From: Microbacterium luteolum
GTDB taxonomy: Bacteria; Actinomycetota; Actinomycetes; Actinomycetales; Microbacteriaceae
DNA: 64,000 nucleotides
NCBI RefSeq assembly: GCF_039533965.1
Contig: NZ_BAAAUN010000001.1
Coordinates: forward strand, 3,136,950 to 3,200,949
Direction: 5' to 3'
Part shown: one piece after another, positions 16,098 through 24,812 of the stretch
Position numbering within the stretch: position 1 is the first letter of the stretch
How the letters are laid out: each line of letters opens with the position of its first letter
Translations under genes and position numbers: made by a program
The notes under the pieces: model-generated
Database searches by the model: none
Told to the model about the DNA's origin: nothing
The model's input: only the letters and a program-made list of their open reading frames with translations

Positions 16098-17319
16098 CGC
16101 CGCGCGCTCGTCTGCTGCCCGCCCCCGGCGGGTCTCGCACGGCACGGGTTTCTGGATCGTCGCCGCCGGCTTCCTGGTCGTCATGGCCTACTCCACGGTC
16201 CCCACTCCCCTCTATCCGCTTTATGAGGAGCGCGACGGGTTCCCGGTCTGGATGATCACGGTCATCTTCGCCGCCTACGCGGTCGGTGTCGTCGTCAGCC
16301 TCTTCTTCCTCGGGCACATCAGCGACTGGGCGGGCAGGCGGCGGATGCTGCTGATCGCGATCCTCGTGTCCGTGGTCTCAGCGGTGCTCTTCCTGTCCTG
16401 GTCGTCGCCCGCCGGACTCATCGTCGCCCGGCTCGTGAACGGGATCAGCATCGGTGTGCTGACCGCGACGGCGACCGCACACCTGAGCGAGCTGCGCGCA
16501 CGATCGCGTCCCGGCGAGAGCGCCATCGTCGCGGCATCCGTCGCGGGTGCGGCGAATCTCGGCGGCCTCGCCCTCGGCCCGCTGATCGGGGGGCTCTTCG
16601 CGGAGTTCGTGCCCGCCCCGCTGATCGTGCCCCACGCGGTGTTCCTCATCGCGCTCGTGCTGGCGGGTATCGCCGTCGCCTCGGTACCCGAGACCGTCGA
16701 CGCGCCGGAGACCCCCGTGCACTATCGGCCGCAGCGGCTCTCCGCGCCGTCCGGGTCCCGTTCGACGTTCGTCGCCGCCGGGTTCGGTGCCTTCGCGTCG
16801 TTCGCACTGCTCGGCCTGTTCACGTCGCTCGCCCCGTCGATCCTCGTCGGCACGTTCGCGCAGCACGACCACCTGGTGGCTGGTGCCACGACCTTCGCGG
16901 TCTTCGGAGCGGCGGCGGTCGGCCAGCTTCTGCTCGCGAGGATCGCGCTGCGCATCCAGCTCCTGATCGCGACGATCAGCTGCGGGGTGGGACTGGCGGC
17001 GGTCGCGATCGGAGCGCTGGCGCCGCAGTTCGCCGTGTTCCTCCTGGGCGGCATCGTCGCCGGGCTGGGCGTGGGCGTTCTCTTCAAGTCGTCGATCGCG
17101 ACCGCCGCGTCGCTCGCATCGCCCACACGCCGCGGGGAGACGCTCGCGTTCATCTTCCTCATCGCGTACTGCGGGCTCGCTCTTCCCGTGCTCGCCGCCG
17201 GGGTCGCCCTGGTCTTCGTTCCGGAGAGCATCGTCGTGGTGGTGTTCGTCACCCTCGTGCTCGTCGCCACCGTCGCCGCCGGAATCGCCATGACCCGGAA
17301 GGCGCGCTCCGATGCGTGA
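16090..17319 (+). CDS. MFS transporter
   Basis: A 409-residue major facilitator protein with twelve predicted helices. The motif after helix 2 reads LGHISDWAGRRRML, the standard MFS signature, and helices 1-6 and 7-12 are joined by a charged loop (VPETVDAPETPVHYRPQRL). It resembles drug or metabolite exporters rather than sugar symporters, but the substrate cannot be stated. The start lies inside the end of the DyP peroxidase gene, so a shared role, for example disposal of an oxidised or toxic compound, is an inference from context. Confidence 0.85.
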   Translation: MGDAARSSAARPRRVSHGTGFWIVAAGFLVVMAYSTVPTPLYPLYEERDGFPVWMITVIFAAYAVGVVVSLFFLGHISDWAGRRRMLLIAILVSVVSAVLFLSWSSPAGLIVARLVNGISIGVLTATATAHLSELRARSRPGESAIVAASVAGAANLGGLALGPLIGGLFAEFVPAPLIVPHAVFLIALVLAGIAVASVPETVDAPETPVHYRPQRLSAPSGSRSTFVAAGFGAFASFALLGLFTSLAPSILVGTFAQHDHLVAGATTFAVFGAAAVGQLLLARIALRIQLLIATISCGVGLAAVAIGALAPQFAVFLLGGIVAGLGVGVLFKSSIATAASLASPTRRGETLAFIFLIAYCGLALPVLAAGVALVFVPESIVVVVFVTLVLVATVAAGIAMTRKARSDA

Positions 17320-17353
17320 CGCCTGCCGAGCGTGATGCCCGGCAGGTGATCAA

Positions 17354-17414
17354 TGTATACGTGAGGCGTCTTCAGGTCGCTTCCGCGCCCTGGAAGGCGA
17401 CTTTGTGTATACAC
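17354..17414 (+). promoter_or_regulatory. Operators and promoter of the GntR-prp operon
   Basis: Two GTATAC palindromes, at 17354-17360 within aatgtatacgt and at 17405-17414 as the perfect gtgtatacac, lie 52 bp apart. The second overlaps a tatac-type -10 box, and the GntR start codon at 17422 follows eight bases later, implying a leaderless, autorepressed transcript. A hairpin (about 17374-17401) lies between the two sites. Confidence 0.65.
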
Positions 17415-17421
17415 TGAGGCC

Positions 17422-18150
17422 ATGACCCTCTCCGTCGAGCGCACCTCCGCGAGTGATCGCGCGTACGCGGCGCTGCTCGACGGCATCCAGTCCGGAGACC
17501 TCGCGGCCGGCGTCGTCCTGGGCGAGGTCGAGCAGGCGGATCGCCTCGGGGTGAGCCGCACCCCGATGCGCGAGGCACTGCGCCGCCTGATCGCCGACGG
17601 CCTCGTCGTGCAGCAGTCGCCCCGGGTCACCGTCGTGGCGGATCTGGATGCCGACGACATCCGCTCGCTCTTCGAGATCCGCCGTGCGCTGGAAGAGACG
17701 TCCGCCCGCCTCGCCGCCGCCAGAGGAGACGCGCGCCTCTTCGCCGCCCTCGCCGACGAGTTCGCCCACGTCGATCTCGACGCCGCCGAAGGGCGGGACG
17801 CCTACTACGCCCTGATCGGCCGCTTCGACGCCGCACTCGATGCGGCCGTCGCCAACGACTACATCGCCTCCGCCCTCCGCACCGTGCGCACCCATCTCGT
17901 GCGCGTGCGGCGGATGGCGCGGGACAAGCCTGCCCGGCTCGCGGCGTCCGCCGCCGAGCATCGCACGATCGCGCAGGCGCTCGCCGCGCGCGATGGCGAC
18001 CTCGCCGCGCACGCCACGCACGTGCACCTGCATAACGCTCTCACCGGCATCCTCGAATCCCTGAACGAACACGTTTCGTCACTTCGACTCGCTCCGCTCG
18101 CTCAGTACAACGCTCGCTCCGCTCGCTCAACGACCGAAAGAGTCTCATGA
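17422..18150 (+). CDS. GntR-family (FadR/FCD) regulator of the methylcitrate operon
   Basis: A 242-residue GntR regulator with an N-terminal winged helix ([35 protein letters not shown]) and a C-terminal FCD ligand domain, which usually binds a metal and an organic acid. It is the first gene of the prpDBC operon and overlaps prpD by four bases (ATGA), so it is the presumed propionate-pathway regulator. Odd feature: the last 25 residues, from Val218, are encoded by a copy of the family C repeat (18072-18135), so the native C-terminus has been replaced or extended by repeat DNA. Confidence 0.9.
   Translation: MTLSVERTSASDRAYAALLDGIQSGDLAAGVVLGEVEQADRLGVSRTPMREALRRLIADGLVVQQSPRVTVVADLDADDIRSLFEIRRALEETSARLAAARGDARLFAALADEFAHVDLDAAEGRDAYYALIGRFDAALDAAVANDYIASALRTVRTHLVRVRRMARDKPARLAASAAEHRTIAQALAARDGDLAAHATHVHLHNALTGILESLNEHVSSLRLAPLAQYNARSARSTTERVS
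18072..18135. repeat. Family C repeat, copy 2, inside the GntR gene end
   Basis: Reverse complement of the element at 13381-13444 with a single base difference in 64. It encodes most of the last 25 codons of the GntR gene and ends 11 bases before the prpD start codon. Confidence 0.85.
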
Positions 18151-19673
18151 CCGTCACCCACCACGTCCGCGTGCACCGCAGCGACGAGAACCTCGAACGT
18201 TCCGACCAGCTCGCCTGGAAGATCGCGGAGGTCGCCGCCGACCAGGTCGAGGTCGAGCAGGACGTCGTCGACATGATCATCAACCGCATCATCGACAACG
18301 CCTCGGTCGCCGCGGCATCCCTCACGCGCGGTCCGATCAACGCGGCCCGCGCGCAGGCGTTCAGCCACCCGGTCTCGACCGGCGGCGTCGGGGCGAACCT
18401 CTTCGGCGCCGCGCTCGACCACCGCACGAGCCCCGAGTGGGCGGCCTGGGCGAACGGCGTCGCCGTGCGCGAGCTCGACTACCACGACACGTTCCTCGCG
18501 GCGGAGTACTCGCACCCGGGCGACAACATCCCGCCGATCCTCGCGGTCGCGCAGCACACCGGCAAGGACGGCCGTGCTCTCGTGCGCGGGATCGCGACCG
18601 GCTACGAGATCCAGATGGACCTCGTGCGCGCGATCTGCCTGCACAAGCACAAGATCGACCACGTCGCACACCTCGGCCCCTCGGCCGCGGCCGGCATCGG
18701 CACCCTCCTCGGGCTCGACGTCGAGACGATCTACCAGGCCGTCGGCCAGGGGTTGCACACCACGACCGCCACGCGCCAGAGCCGCAAGGGCGAGATCTCG
18801 ACCTGGAAGGCGCACGCCCCGGCCTTCGCGGGCAAGATGGCCGTCGAGGCGGTCGACCGGGCGATGCGCGGACAGACCAGCCCCGCGCCGATCTACGAAG
18901 GCGAAGACGGCGTGATCGCCTGGATGCTCGACGGCAAGGATGCCGCCTACGAGGTGCCGCTGCCCGCCGCGGGCGAGCCGAAGCGCGCGATCCTCGACTC
19001 GTACACGAAGGAGCACTCGGCCGAGTACCAGGCGCAGGCCTGGATCGACCTGGCCCGCAAGCTCGGCACCGAGAACCCGGCGCTCCGCGACCCCGCGAAC
19101 ATCGCACAGGTCGTGCTGCACACGAGCCACCACACGCACTACGTGATCGGCTCCGGGGCGAACGACCCGCAGAAGTACGACCCGACGGCATCGCGCGAGA
19201 CGCTCGACCACTCGATCCCGTACATCTTCGCGGTGGCACTGCAGGACGGCGGCTGGCACCACGTCGACTCCTACGCCCCGTCGCGCGCGGCGCGCCCCGA
19301 TACCGTCGAGCTGTGGCACAAGATCACCACGGCCGAGGATGCCGAGTGGACGCGCCGCTACCACTCCGAGGACCCCGACGTGAAGGCGTTCGGTGGCCGC
19401 GTCGAGTTCCTGCTCACCGACGGCACGACCGTGGTCGACGAGATCGCCGTCGCCGACGCGCATCCGCTCGGTGCTCGGCCGTTCGCCCGCGAGAACTACA
19501 TCGCGAAGTTCCGCCTGCTCGCGGAGCCCGTGCTCGAGCCGGCCGAGATCGAGCGCTTCCTCGAGCTGGTGCAGCGCCTGCCCGAGCTGACGGCCGCCGA
19601 GGTCGGCGAGCTGTCGATCGTCGCGAAGCCCGGCCTGCTCGAGGGTGCCGACGCGCCGAAGGGGCTGTTCTGA
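18147..19673 (+). CDS. prpD: 2-methylcitrate dehydratase
   Basis: A 508-residue MmgE/PrpD family protein. Typical stretches include [15 protein letters not shown] near the start, [21 protein letters not shown] and [19 protein letters not shown]. It dehydrates 2-methylcitrate to 2-methylaconitate in propionyl-CoA disposal. The ATG overlaps the GntR stop, and its own stop overlaps the prpB start by one base. Co-localisation with prpB and prpC makes the assignment secure. No aconitase-type partner is seen here, so PrpD itself or a housekeeping aconitase must complete the isomerisation to 2-methylisocitrate. Confidence 0.93.
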   Translation: MTVTHHVRVHRSDENLERSDQLAWKIAEVAADQVEVEQDVVDMIINRIIDNASVAAASLTRGPINAARAQAFSHPVSTGGVGANLFGAALDHRTSPEWAAWANGVAVRELDYHDTFLAAEYSHPGDNIPPILAVAQHTGKDGRALVRGIATGYEIQMDLVRAICLHKHKIDHVAHLGPSAAAGIGTLLGLDVETIYQAVGQGLHTTTATRQSRKGEISTWKAHAPAFAGKMAVEAVDRAMRGQTSPAPIYEGEDGVIAWMLDGKDAAYEVPLPAAGEPKRAILDSYTKEHSAEYQAQAWIDLARKLGTENPALRDPANIAQVVLHTSHHTHYVIGSGANDPQKYDPTASRETLDHSIPYIFAVALQDGGWHHVDSYAPSRAARPDTVELWHKITTAEDAEWTRRYHSEDPDVKAFGGRVEFLLTDGTTVVDEIAVADAHPLGARPFARENYIAKFRLLAEPVLEPAEIERFLELVQRLPELTAAEVGELSIVAKPGLLEGADAPKGLF

Positions 19674-20575
19674 TGCTGTACTCCACGACGACGCCCGCCG
19701 AGAAGCGGCGTCTGTTCCGGGAGCGGCTCGCGAGCGGTGAGCTGCTGCGCTTCCCCGGGGCGTTCAATCCGCTCAGCGCTCGCCTGATCGAGCAGAAGGG
19801 CTTCGACGGGGTCTACATCTCCGGCGCGGTCCTCGCCGCGGACCTCGGGCTCCCCGACATCGGCCTCACCACCCTCACCGAGGTCGCCGGCCGTGCGAAG
19901 CAGATCGCCCGGATGACCGACCTGCCGGCGATCGTCGACGCCGACACCGGTTTCGGCGAGCCGATGAACGTGGCCCGCACGATCCAGGAGCTCGAGGATG
20001 CCGGGCTCGCCGGCACGCACATCGAGGACCAGATCAATCCGAAGCGCTGCGGTCACCTCGACGGCAAGAGCGTGGTCGACGAGAACACCGCGATCAAGCG
20101 CATCCGTGCGGCCGCCGACGCCCGTCGCGATCCGAACTTCCTCATCATGGCCCGCACCGACATCCGCGCGGTCGAGGGCCTGGATGCCGCGATCGACCGC
20201 GCCAAGGCGCTGGTGGATGCCGGAGCGGATGCCGTCTTCCCCGAGGCGATGCGGACCCTCGCCGAGTTCGAGGCGATGGCGGACGCGTTGGACGTGCCGA
20301 TCCTCGCCAACATGACCGAGTTCGGCAAGAGCGAGCTGTTCTCGGTCGACCAGCTGCGGGACGCCGGAGTGAACCTCGTGATCTGGCCGGTGTCCCTGCT
20401 GCGTATCTCGATGGGGGCATCCGGCCGTGCACTGGATACTCTGAACGACGAGGGGCACCTGACCTCGAAGCTCGGCGAGATGCAGCACCGCGCCGATCTC
20501 TATGACCTGATCGACTACGAGTCGTACAACCACTTCGACTCGGGCGTCTTCAACTTCACCATCGAGAAGGAGTGA
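19673..20575 (+). CDS. prpB: 2-methylisocitrate lyase
   Basis: A 300-residue member of the isocitrate lyase/PEP mutase family. The catalytic loop KRCGH is at 124-128, and the Mg-binding IVDADTGFGEP stretch is at 87-97; the KRCGH motif distinguishes methylisocitrate lyase and isocitrate lyase from PEP mutases. The length fits PrpB, not the longer AceA. It cleaves 2-methylisocitrate to pyruvate and succinate. The start shares its first base with the prpD stop, and the end overlaps prpC by four bases. Confidence 0.93.
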   Translation: MLYSTTTPAEKRRLFRERLASGELLRFPGAFNPLSARLIEQKGFDGVYISGAVLAADLGLPDIGLTTLTEVAGRAKQIARMTDLPAIVDADTGFGEPMNVARTIQELEDAGLAGTHIEDQINPKRCGHLDGKSVVDENTAIKRIRAAADARRDPNFLIMARTDIRAVEGLDAAIDRAKALVDAGADAVFPEAMRTLAEFEAMADALDVPILANMTEFGKSELFSVDQLRDAGVNLVIWPVSLLRISMGASGRALDTLNDEGHLTSKLGEMQHRADLYDLIDYESYNHFDSGVFNFTIEKE

Positions 20576-21768
20576 CCGTGACCGAGCCGGACATCAAGAA
20601 GGGCCTCGCGGGCGTCGTCGTCGACACGACCGCGATCTCGAAGGTCAATCCCGAGACGAACAGCCTGCTGTACCGGGGATACCCGGTGCAGGAGCTGGCC
20701 GCGACGCAGCCCTTCGAGGCGGTCGCCTACCTGCTCTGGAACGGAGAGCTGCCCACGGCGGAGGAACTCGCGGCGTTCCGCCTCACCGAGCGCCGGCACC
20801 GCGCCCTCTCGCCGGTCGTCAAGGACGCGATCGACCGGCTGCCGCTGGACTCGCACCCGATGGACGAGGTGCGCACCGCCGTGAGCGTGATCGGCGCGAT
20901 CGAGACCGCCGGCATCGCCAACGTTCTCGATGCCGTCGGCACGCCGGAGGAGAACCTCGAGCGCAGCCTGACCCTGTTCGCCGCGCTTCCCGCGATCGTC
21001 TCGTACGGTCAGCGTCGTCGCCGGGGGCTGGAGCCCGTCGAGCCGCGCGACGACCTCGACTACGCCGCGAACTTCCTCTGGCTCACGTTCGGCGAAGAGC
21101 CGGAGCCTGCGGTGGTCGACGCGTTCAACCGCTCGATGATCCTCTACGCGGAGCACTCGTTCAACGCCTCGACGTTCACGGCCCGTGTGATCACCTCCAC
21201 GCTGAGCGACCTGTACTCGGCCGTGGTCGGGGCTATCGGCGCGCTCAAGGGTCCGCTGCACGGTGGTGCGAACGAGGCCGTCATGCACATCTTCGACGAG
21301 ATCGGCACGGCGGACCAGGTCGAGGCCTGGCTCGAGAAAGCGCTCGCCGAGAAGCGCAAGATCATGGGATTCGGGCACCGCGTGTACAAGCGCGGCGACT
21401 CCCGGGTGCCGACGATGAAGGCCGCGCTCGACTCGCTCGTCGCGCACTACGACAAGCCGGCCGTGGCCGAGCTGTACGAGACGCTCGAGCGCGAGTTCGT
21501 GGCGCGCAAGGGCATCTACCCGAACCTCGACTACCCCTCGGGGCCGGCGTACAACCTGATCGGTTTCGACACGCTCACGTTCACGCCGCTCTTCGTCGCC
21601 GCACGCATCACGGGGTGGACCGCCCACATCATCGAGCAGCAGTCCTCGAATGCGTTGATCCGTCCGCTGTCGGCCTACGACGGCCCGGACGAGCGGCACA
21701 TCGACGAGTACGAGCCCGACACCGCCGCGATCGACGTGCTCGAACGCCCGGAGGAGGCCGCCGGCTGA
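20572..21768 (+). CDS. prpC: 2-methylcitrate synthase
   Basis: A 398-residue citrate-synthase-family enzyme, the right length for PrpC. Catalytic residues are recognisable: His in LHGGANEAVM, His in GFGHRVYK and Asp in NLDYPSGPAYN. It condenses propionyl-CoA with oxaloacetate. The GTG start overlaps the prpB stop (GTGA); another GTG two codons later is possible. Gene order prpD-prpB-prpC under a GntR regulator is common in actinobacteria. The operon ends at a hairpin shared with the convergent lipoprotein gene. Confidence 0.92.
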   Translation: MTVTEPDIKKGLAGVVVDTTAISKVNPETNSLLYRGYPVQELAATQPFEAVAYLLWNGELPTAEELAAFRLTERRHRALSPVVKDAIDRLPLDSHPMDEVRTAVSVIGAIETAGIANVLDAVGTPEENLERSLTLFAALPAIVSYGQRRRRGLEPVEPRDDLDYAANFLWLTFGEEPEPAVVDAFNRSMILYAEHSFNASTFTARVITSTLSDLYSAVVGAIGALKGPLHGGANEAVMHIFDEIGTADQVEAWLEKALAEKRKIMGFGHRVYKRGDSRVPTMKAALDSLVAHYDKPAVAELYETLEREFVARKGIYPNLDYPSGPAYNLIGFDTLTFTPLFVAARITGWTAHIIEQQSSNALIRPLSAYDGPDERHIDEYEPDTAAIDVLERPEEAAG

Positions 21769-21782
21769 GTCGACGTGCGCCC

Positions 21783-21825
21783 GCCCGCTGATCGGCCCCT
21801 CGGCGTCCGATCAGTGGGAGCGGGC
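21783..21825. terminator. Hairpin between prpC and the META lipoprotein gene
   Basis: The perfect 8-bp stem ctgatcgg (21788-21795) with ccgatcag (21807-21814) is extended by gcccg/cgggc after a bulge. It includes the stop codon of the minus-strand gene and probably terminates both genes. Confidence 0.6.
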
Positions 21826-22233
21826 GAGTTCGCCGAGTCGTGCGCCGGAGGAATCCAGCGCGACGAGCACGTCGCCGTCGATCTCGACGGCGCGGACGCC
21901 GCGCAGCCAGTCATCCACGCCGACGCACGCCTTGAGCGTCGATGCGAAAGGCGCCAGTTCGAAGCGGCCGTCCGCGGCGACGTAGGTGGTGCTGATGCCG
22001 TTGCATCCGTCGCTGCCGTTCACCGTGCCGTCTTCGGTGAACTCGAGGTGGGGTTTGCCGGTGGCATCGTCGCCCCAGTGGCCGACGACGTCGGCGGCGT
22101 TCGCTGCGCCGCCGTTCGTGGGCGTCGATGTGGGTGCCGCGTCTCCCGCCGATGACGCGCAGGCGGTGCCGACCAGGGCGAGAGCGCCGAGCATCGCGAC
22201 GCCGATCAGGGTTCGTGCGATAGTTCGGCTCAT
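21811..22233 (-). CDS. META/HslJ-domain lipoprotein
   Basis: A 140-residue secreted protein. The N-terminus is a signal peptide (SRTIARTLIGVAMLGALALVG) ending at a likely lipobox Cys (GTACASS). The mature part has the META/HslJ pattern: VVGHWGDDATGKPHLEFTEDGTVNGSDGCNGISTTY, with a second Cys in TLKAC that could pair with it. Related HslJ proteins are linked to heat or novobiocin resistance, but the role here is unknown. I chose the ATG at 22233; a GTG at 22242 would add three residues. It is convergent to prpC. Confidence 0.75.
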   Translation of the reverse strand: MSRTIARTLIGVAMLGALALVGTACASSAGDAAPTSTPTNGGAANAADVVGHWGDDATGKPHLEFTEDGTVNGSDGCNGISTTYVAADGRFELAPFASTLKACVGVDDWLRGVRAVEIDGDVLVALDSSGARLGELARSH

Positions 22234-22242
22234 GCACGCCAC

Positions 22243-22526
22243 TGTAGTCGGATGAGTCGCGACGCCGAGGGTTCATCGAGTCGATGGAACAACGCGCGCA
22301 GACTTTCGTCCATCTTATGAATTCCTCGTGAATGGACGCGCTTTCCTGTGTGTTCGCTGAGTAGGGTTGGGGCGATCCCTCGCTGTGACGGCGGGGGACT
22401 CTGCTGCTCGGGGGACCAGCGTCGCACTTCGCGCCCCGACCGGGACGCAGACGGGCCGTGTGCATCAGCACGAGGCCGCAGTCCACAAGTGAATGACGAT
22501 CCGCGACCAGCAAGGACATACATCAC
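22243..22526. other. Long leader/intergenic region before the wall-anchored protease
   Basis: These 284 bases separate the divergent META lipoprotein and protease genes. They contain AT-richer DNA near 22290-22350, a GC-rich segment with possible hairpins (22370-22470), and an aagga ribosome site ahead of the protease ATG. I compared it by eye with the c-di-AMP riboswitch often found before actinobacterial cell-wall genes and could not match the conserved core. No coding sequence is supported. Confidence 0.4.
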
Positions 22527-24710
22527 ATGAAGCACAGAGGGACAGGACGGCGCCCACTGGCGTTGACCGCCGCAGCGACGATCGCCCTTTCGGGGCTCTT
22601 CATCAGCGCACCGGCCTTCGCCGAAGACGGGGCTGACCTGCCCGCCGACCCGTCGGTGACGACGTCGGAGACCGCTGCACCGGAAGCGCCTGCGGAGACC
22701 GCAGCTCCGACGGCACCGGTGGAGACCGAGGCGCCCGCCGCCCCGGCCCCCGAGGTCCTCAAGGCTGTGGCCGAGGCAGCGGAGAGCGGCGTCGAGGTTC
22801 TCGCCGTCGGCTCGAACGCGGCCGGCCAGGACGTCGTGGTCGTGACCGAGGCGAGTGCCGGCGAGGAAGCCGCGATCGAGGAGTTCGCGGTCGAGGCCGA
22901 GCTCGAGGACCCGAAGATCGTCACGGCCGCCGCCACCCTGGAGAAGTTCGCCGAGGGCGACCTCGTCGGCGGACAGGGCTACCTCAGCGTGCGTGAGTCC
23001 GACGGCGCGGCATGGGCCTGCTCGATCGGCTTCTCCGCCTTCGCTCCCGACGGCTCGGCCGCGCTGCTGAGCGCCGGCCACTGCGCGTTCGACGACGCCG
23101 ACGACAAGCTCTCGGCCACGACGCTGAGCATCCCCAACCAGGAGCCGGCCGTCGGCGGAACGGGCGGCCTCCCGGCCGACCCCGAGCTGCTGGGCCGCTT
23201 CGGCTTCGCCCAGTTCGGCAGCACGAACAACGCCGCCGGTTCGAACGGCGACACCAACGCGACCGACATCTCGGTCATCGACCTCGAGGCCGGCTTCAAC
23301 CCGCTTCCCGCCGTGACCGACTGGACGACCGCGGGCGCTTCGCTCGACTCGCTCGCCGCCAGCACCATCCCGGTGACGGCGGTCGGTGCTCCGACGGCCG
23401 GCGCCGTCTCCAAGAGCGGCCGCACGACCGGCTACACGACCGGCGCGATCGACGGGAACGACGTCCTCGACGGCTGGGCGAACATCAGCGGACAGTGGGT
23501 CCGGGGCTTCTCCAGCAACACGCTGGCGGCTCCCGGTGACTCCGGCGGATCGGTCATCCAGGGCAACACGGCCGTCGGCGTGATCAGCGGCGGCAGCGCG
23601 GCAGATCCCGCGACCGGCGCCGAGCAGTTCACCTGGGCGACGTCGCTCGTGCACGCGCTTCCGAAGACCGGCGGATACGAGGTCGCACTCGACCTCGCCG
23701 CACCGGTCATCACGAGCCCGGTCGCCGGCGCCGACGTCACTCCCGGCCAGACCGTCAGCGGCACCGCCCCCGGCGCGACCTCCGTCATCGTGAACGTGGG
23801 AGCCGGCGACCAGACGGTCCCCGTCTCCAACGGCGCGTTCTCCTTCGCGGGCCCCGTCGCACTGGGCGCCGGATCGATCTCGGTCACGTCCGCGAACGGC
23901 TTCAGCCGCTCGGACACGACCACCATCGCCGTCACCGTGAAGGCGGCTCCGCTCGCTGCGCCGATCATCACCTCGCCGACCAGCGGCACGACCATCACGC
24001 CGCCGGTCACGGCGATCACCGGCACGGGTCTCCCGACTGCCGACATCACGGTCGTCGACGGTGCGGGCGCCACGCTCGGCACGGCAGTGGTCGACGGGAC
24101 CGGCAACTGGACCGTCGACGGGCTGACCCTCGGATACGGCTCGCACACGGTCGTCGTCACGCAGTCGCGCGCCGGCGAGGTCTCCCCGGAGGCCACGGCC
24201 AGCTTCACGGTCGTGCCGGTCGCTCCGGGCGTGACGTCGATCGCGGGCGGCTCGGCCTTCCCGCATGACGCCGGCCCCTCGTCCCTCTCCGGCACGGGTA
24301 TCGACGGCGCCACGGTGACCGTGGTGCTCACCGGTGTCGACGCGCCCGTGGCGAAGGCGGATGCCGGTGCCCTCGCGGCGCTGAGCGGTGTCTACACCAC
24401 GACCGTCGCCGGCGGCACGTGGAGCGTGACGTTCCCCGAGGTCCTCATGACCGGTTCGTACACGGTCTCCGCGCGGCAGAGCGTCTCCGGCTTCGTCTCC
24501 TCGGCGACGCTGGTCTCGTTCTCCGTGCTCGGCGTGCCGGCACCGGGTGGCGGCGTCGTCGCTCCCGGCGGCACCGGCACCGGCAACGGCAACCTCGCCC
24601 AGACGGGTGCCGATGCTCTGGTCCCGATGGGTGCCGCGGCCGTCGCGCTCGCGCTGCTCTCGGGCGGACTGCTGCTGATGGCACGTCGTCGTCGGACGAT
24701 CGAGGCCTGA
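22527..24710 (+). CDS. Secreted trypsin-like serine protease with Ig-like repeats and sortase anchor
   Basis: A 727-residue surface protein. Order: signal peptide (residues 1-32, ending APAFA), a Pro/Ala/Glu-rich linker with a possible propeptide (about 33-140), an S1-type protease domain with triad His185 (SAGHC), Asp247 (NATDISV) and Ser339 (APGDSGGS), then three Ig-like repeats (about 395-660), a Gly/Pro linker, the sorting motif LAQTG at 690-694, a hydrophobic helix and an Arg-rich tail. LAxTG is the class E sortase motif of high-GC actinobacteria, so the protein should be linked to peptidoglycan. The natural substrate is unknown. It ends before a strong bidirectional terminator. Confidence 0.88.
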   Translation: MKHRGTGRRPLALTAAATIALSGLFISAPAFAEDGADLPADPSVTTSETAAPEAPAETAAPTAPVETEAPAAPAPEVLKAVAEAAESGVEVLAVGSNAAGQDVVVVTEASAGEEAAIEEFAVEAELEDPKIVTAAATLEKFAEGDLVGGQGYLSVRESDGAAWACSIGFSAFAPDGSAALLSAGHCAFDDADDKLSATTLSIPNQEPAVGGTGGLPADPELLGRFGFAQFGSTNNAAGSNGDTNATDISVIDLEAGFNPLPAVTDWTTAGASLDSLAASTIPVTAVGAPTAGAVSKSGRTTGYTTGAIDGNDVLDGWANISGQWVRGFSSNTLAAPGDSGGSVIQGNTAVGVISGGSAADPATGAEQFTWATSLVHALPKTGGYEVALDLAAPVITSPVAGADVTPGQTVSGTAPGATSVIVNVGAGDQTVPVSNGAFSFAGPVALGAGSISVTSANGFSRSDTTTIAVTVKAAPLAAPIITSPTSGTTITPPVTAITGTGLPTADITVVDGAGATLGTAVVDGTGNWTVDGLTLGYGSHTVVVTQSRAGEVSPEATASFTVVPVAPGVTSIAGGSAFPHDAGPSSLSGTGIDGATVTVVLTGVDAPVAKADAGALAALSGVYTTTVAGGTWSVTFPEVLMTGSYTVSARQSVSGFVSSATLVSFSVLGVPAPGGGVVAPGGTGTGNGNLAQTGADALVPMGAAAVALALLSGGLLLMARRRRTIEA

Positions 24711-24760
24711 CCGCACTGATCGGAACCTGATTCGACACGACCTCGGTCGTACTCGGACGA

Positions 24761-24798
24761 CGAAGAAGCCCGGTATCGGAGGATACCGGGCTTCTTCG
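24761..24798. terminator. Strong bidirectional terminator
   Basis: A perfect 17-bp stem (24761-24777 with 24782-24798) with a GGAG loop. The right arm ends ttcttcg and the left begins cgaagaa, giving U-rich ends in both directions. It separates the convergent protease and GH51 genes. Confidence 0.9.
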
Positions 24799-24812
24799 TT
24801 CTCGACGCGGGG

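Noticed and set aside
22243..22526. A c-di-AMP riboswitch before the wall protease gene
   Set aside because: The conserved core and paired helices of that riboswitch could not be matched by eye; a covariance-model search would be decisive.
22230..24716. An 828-codon minus-strand open frame opposite the protease
   Set aside because: Arg/Gly/Asp-rich antisense shadow of a high-GC gene with no recognisable domain; the plus-strand protein has signal peptide, triad and sortase motif.
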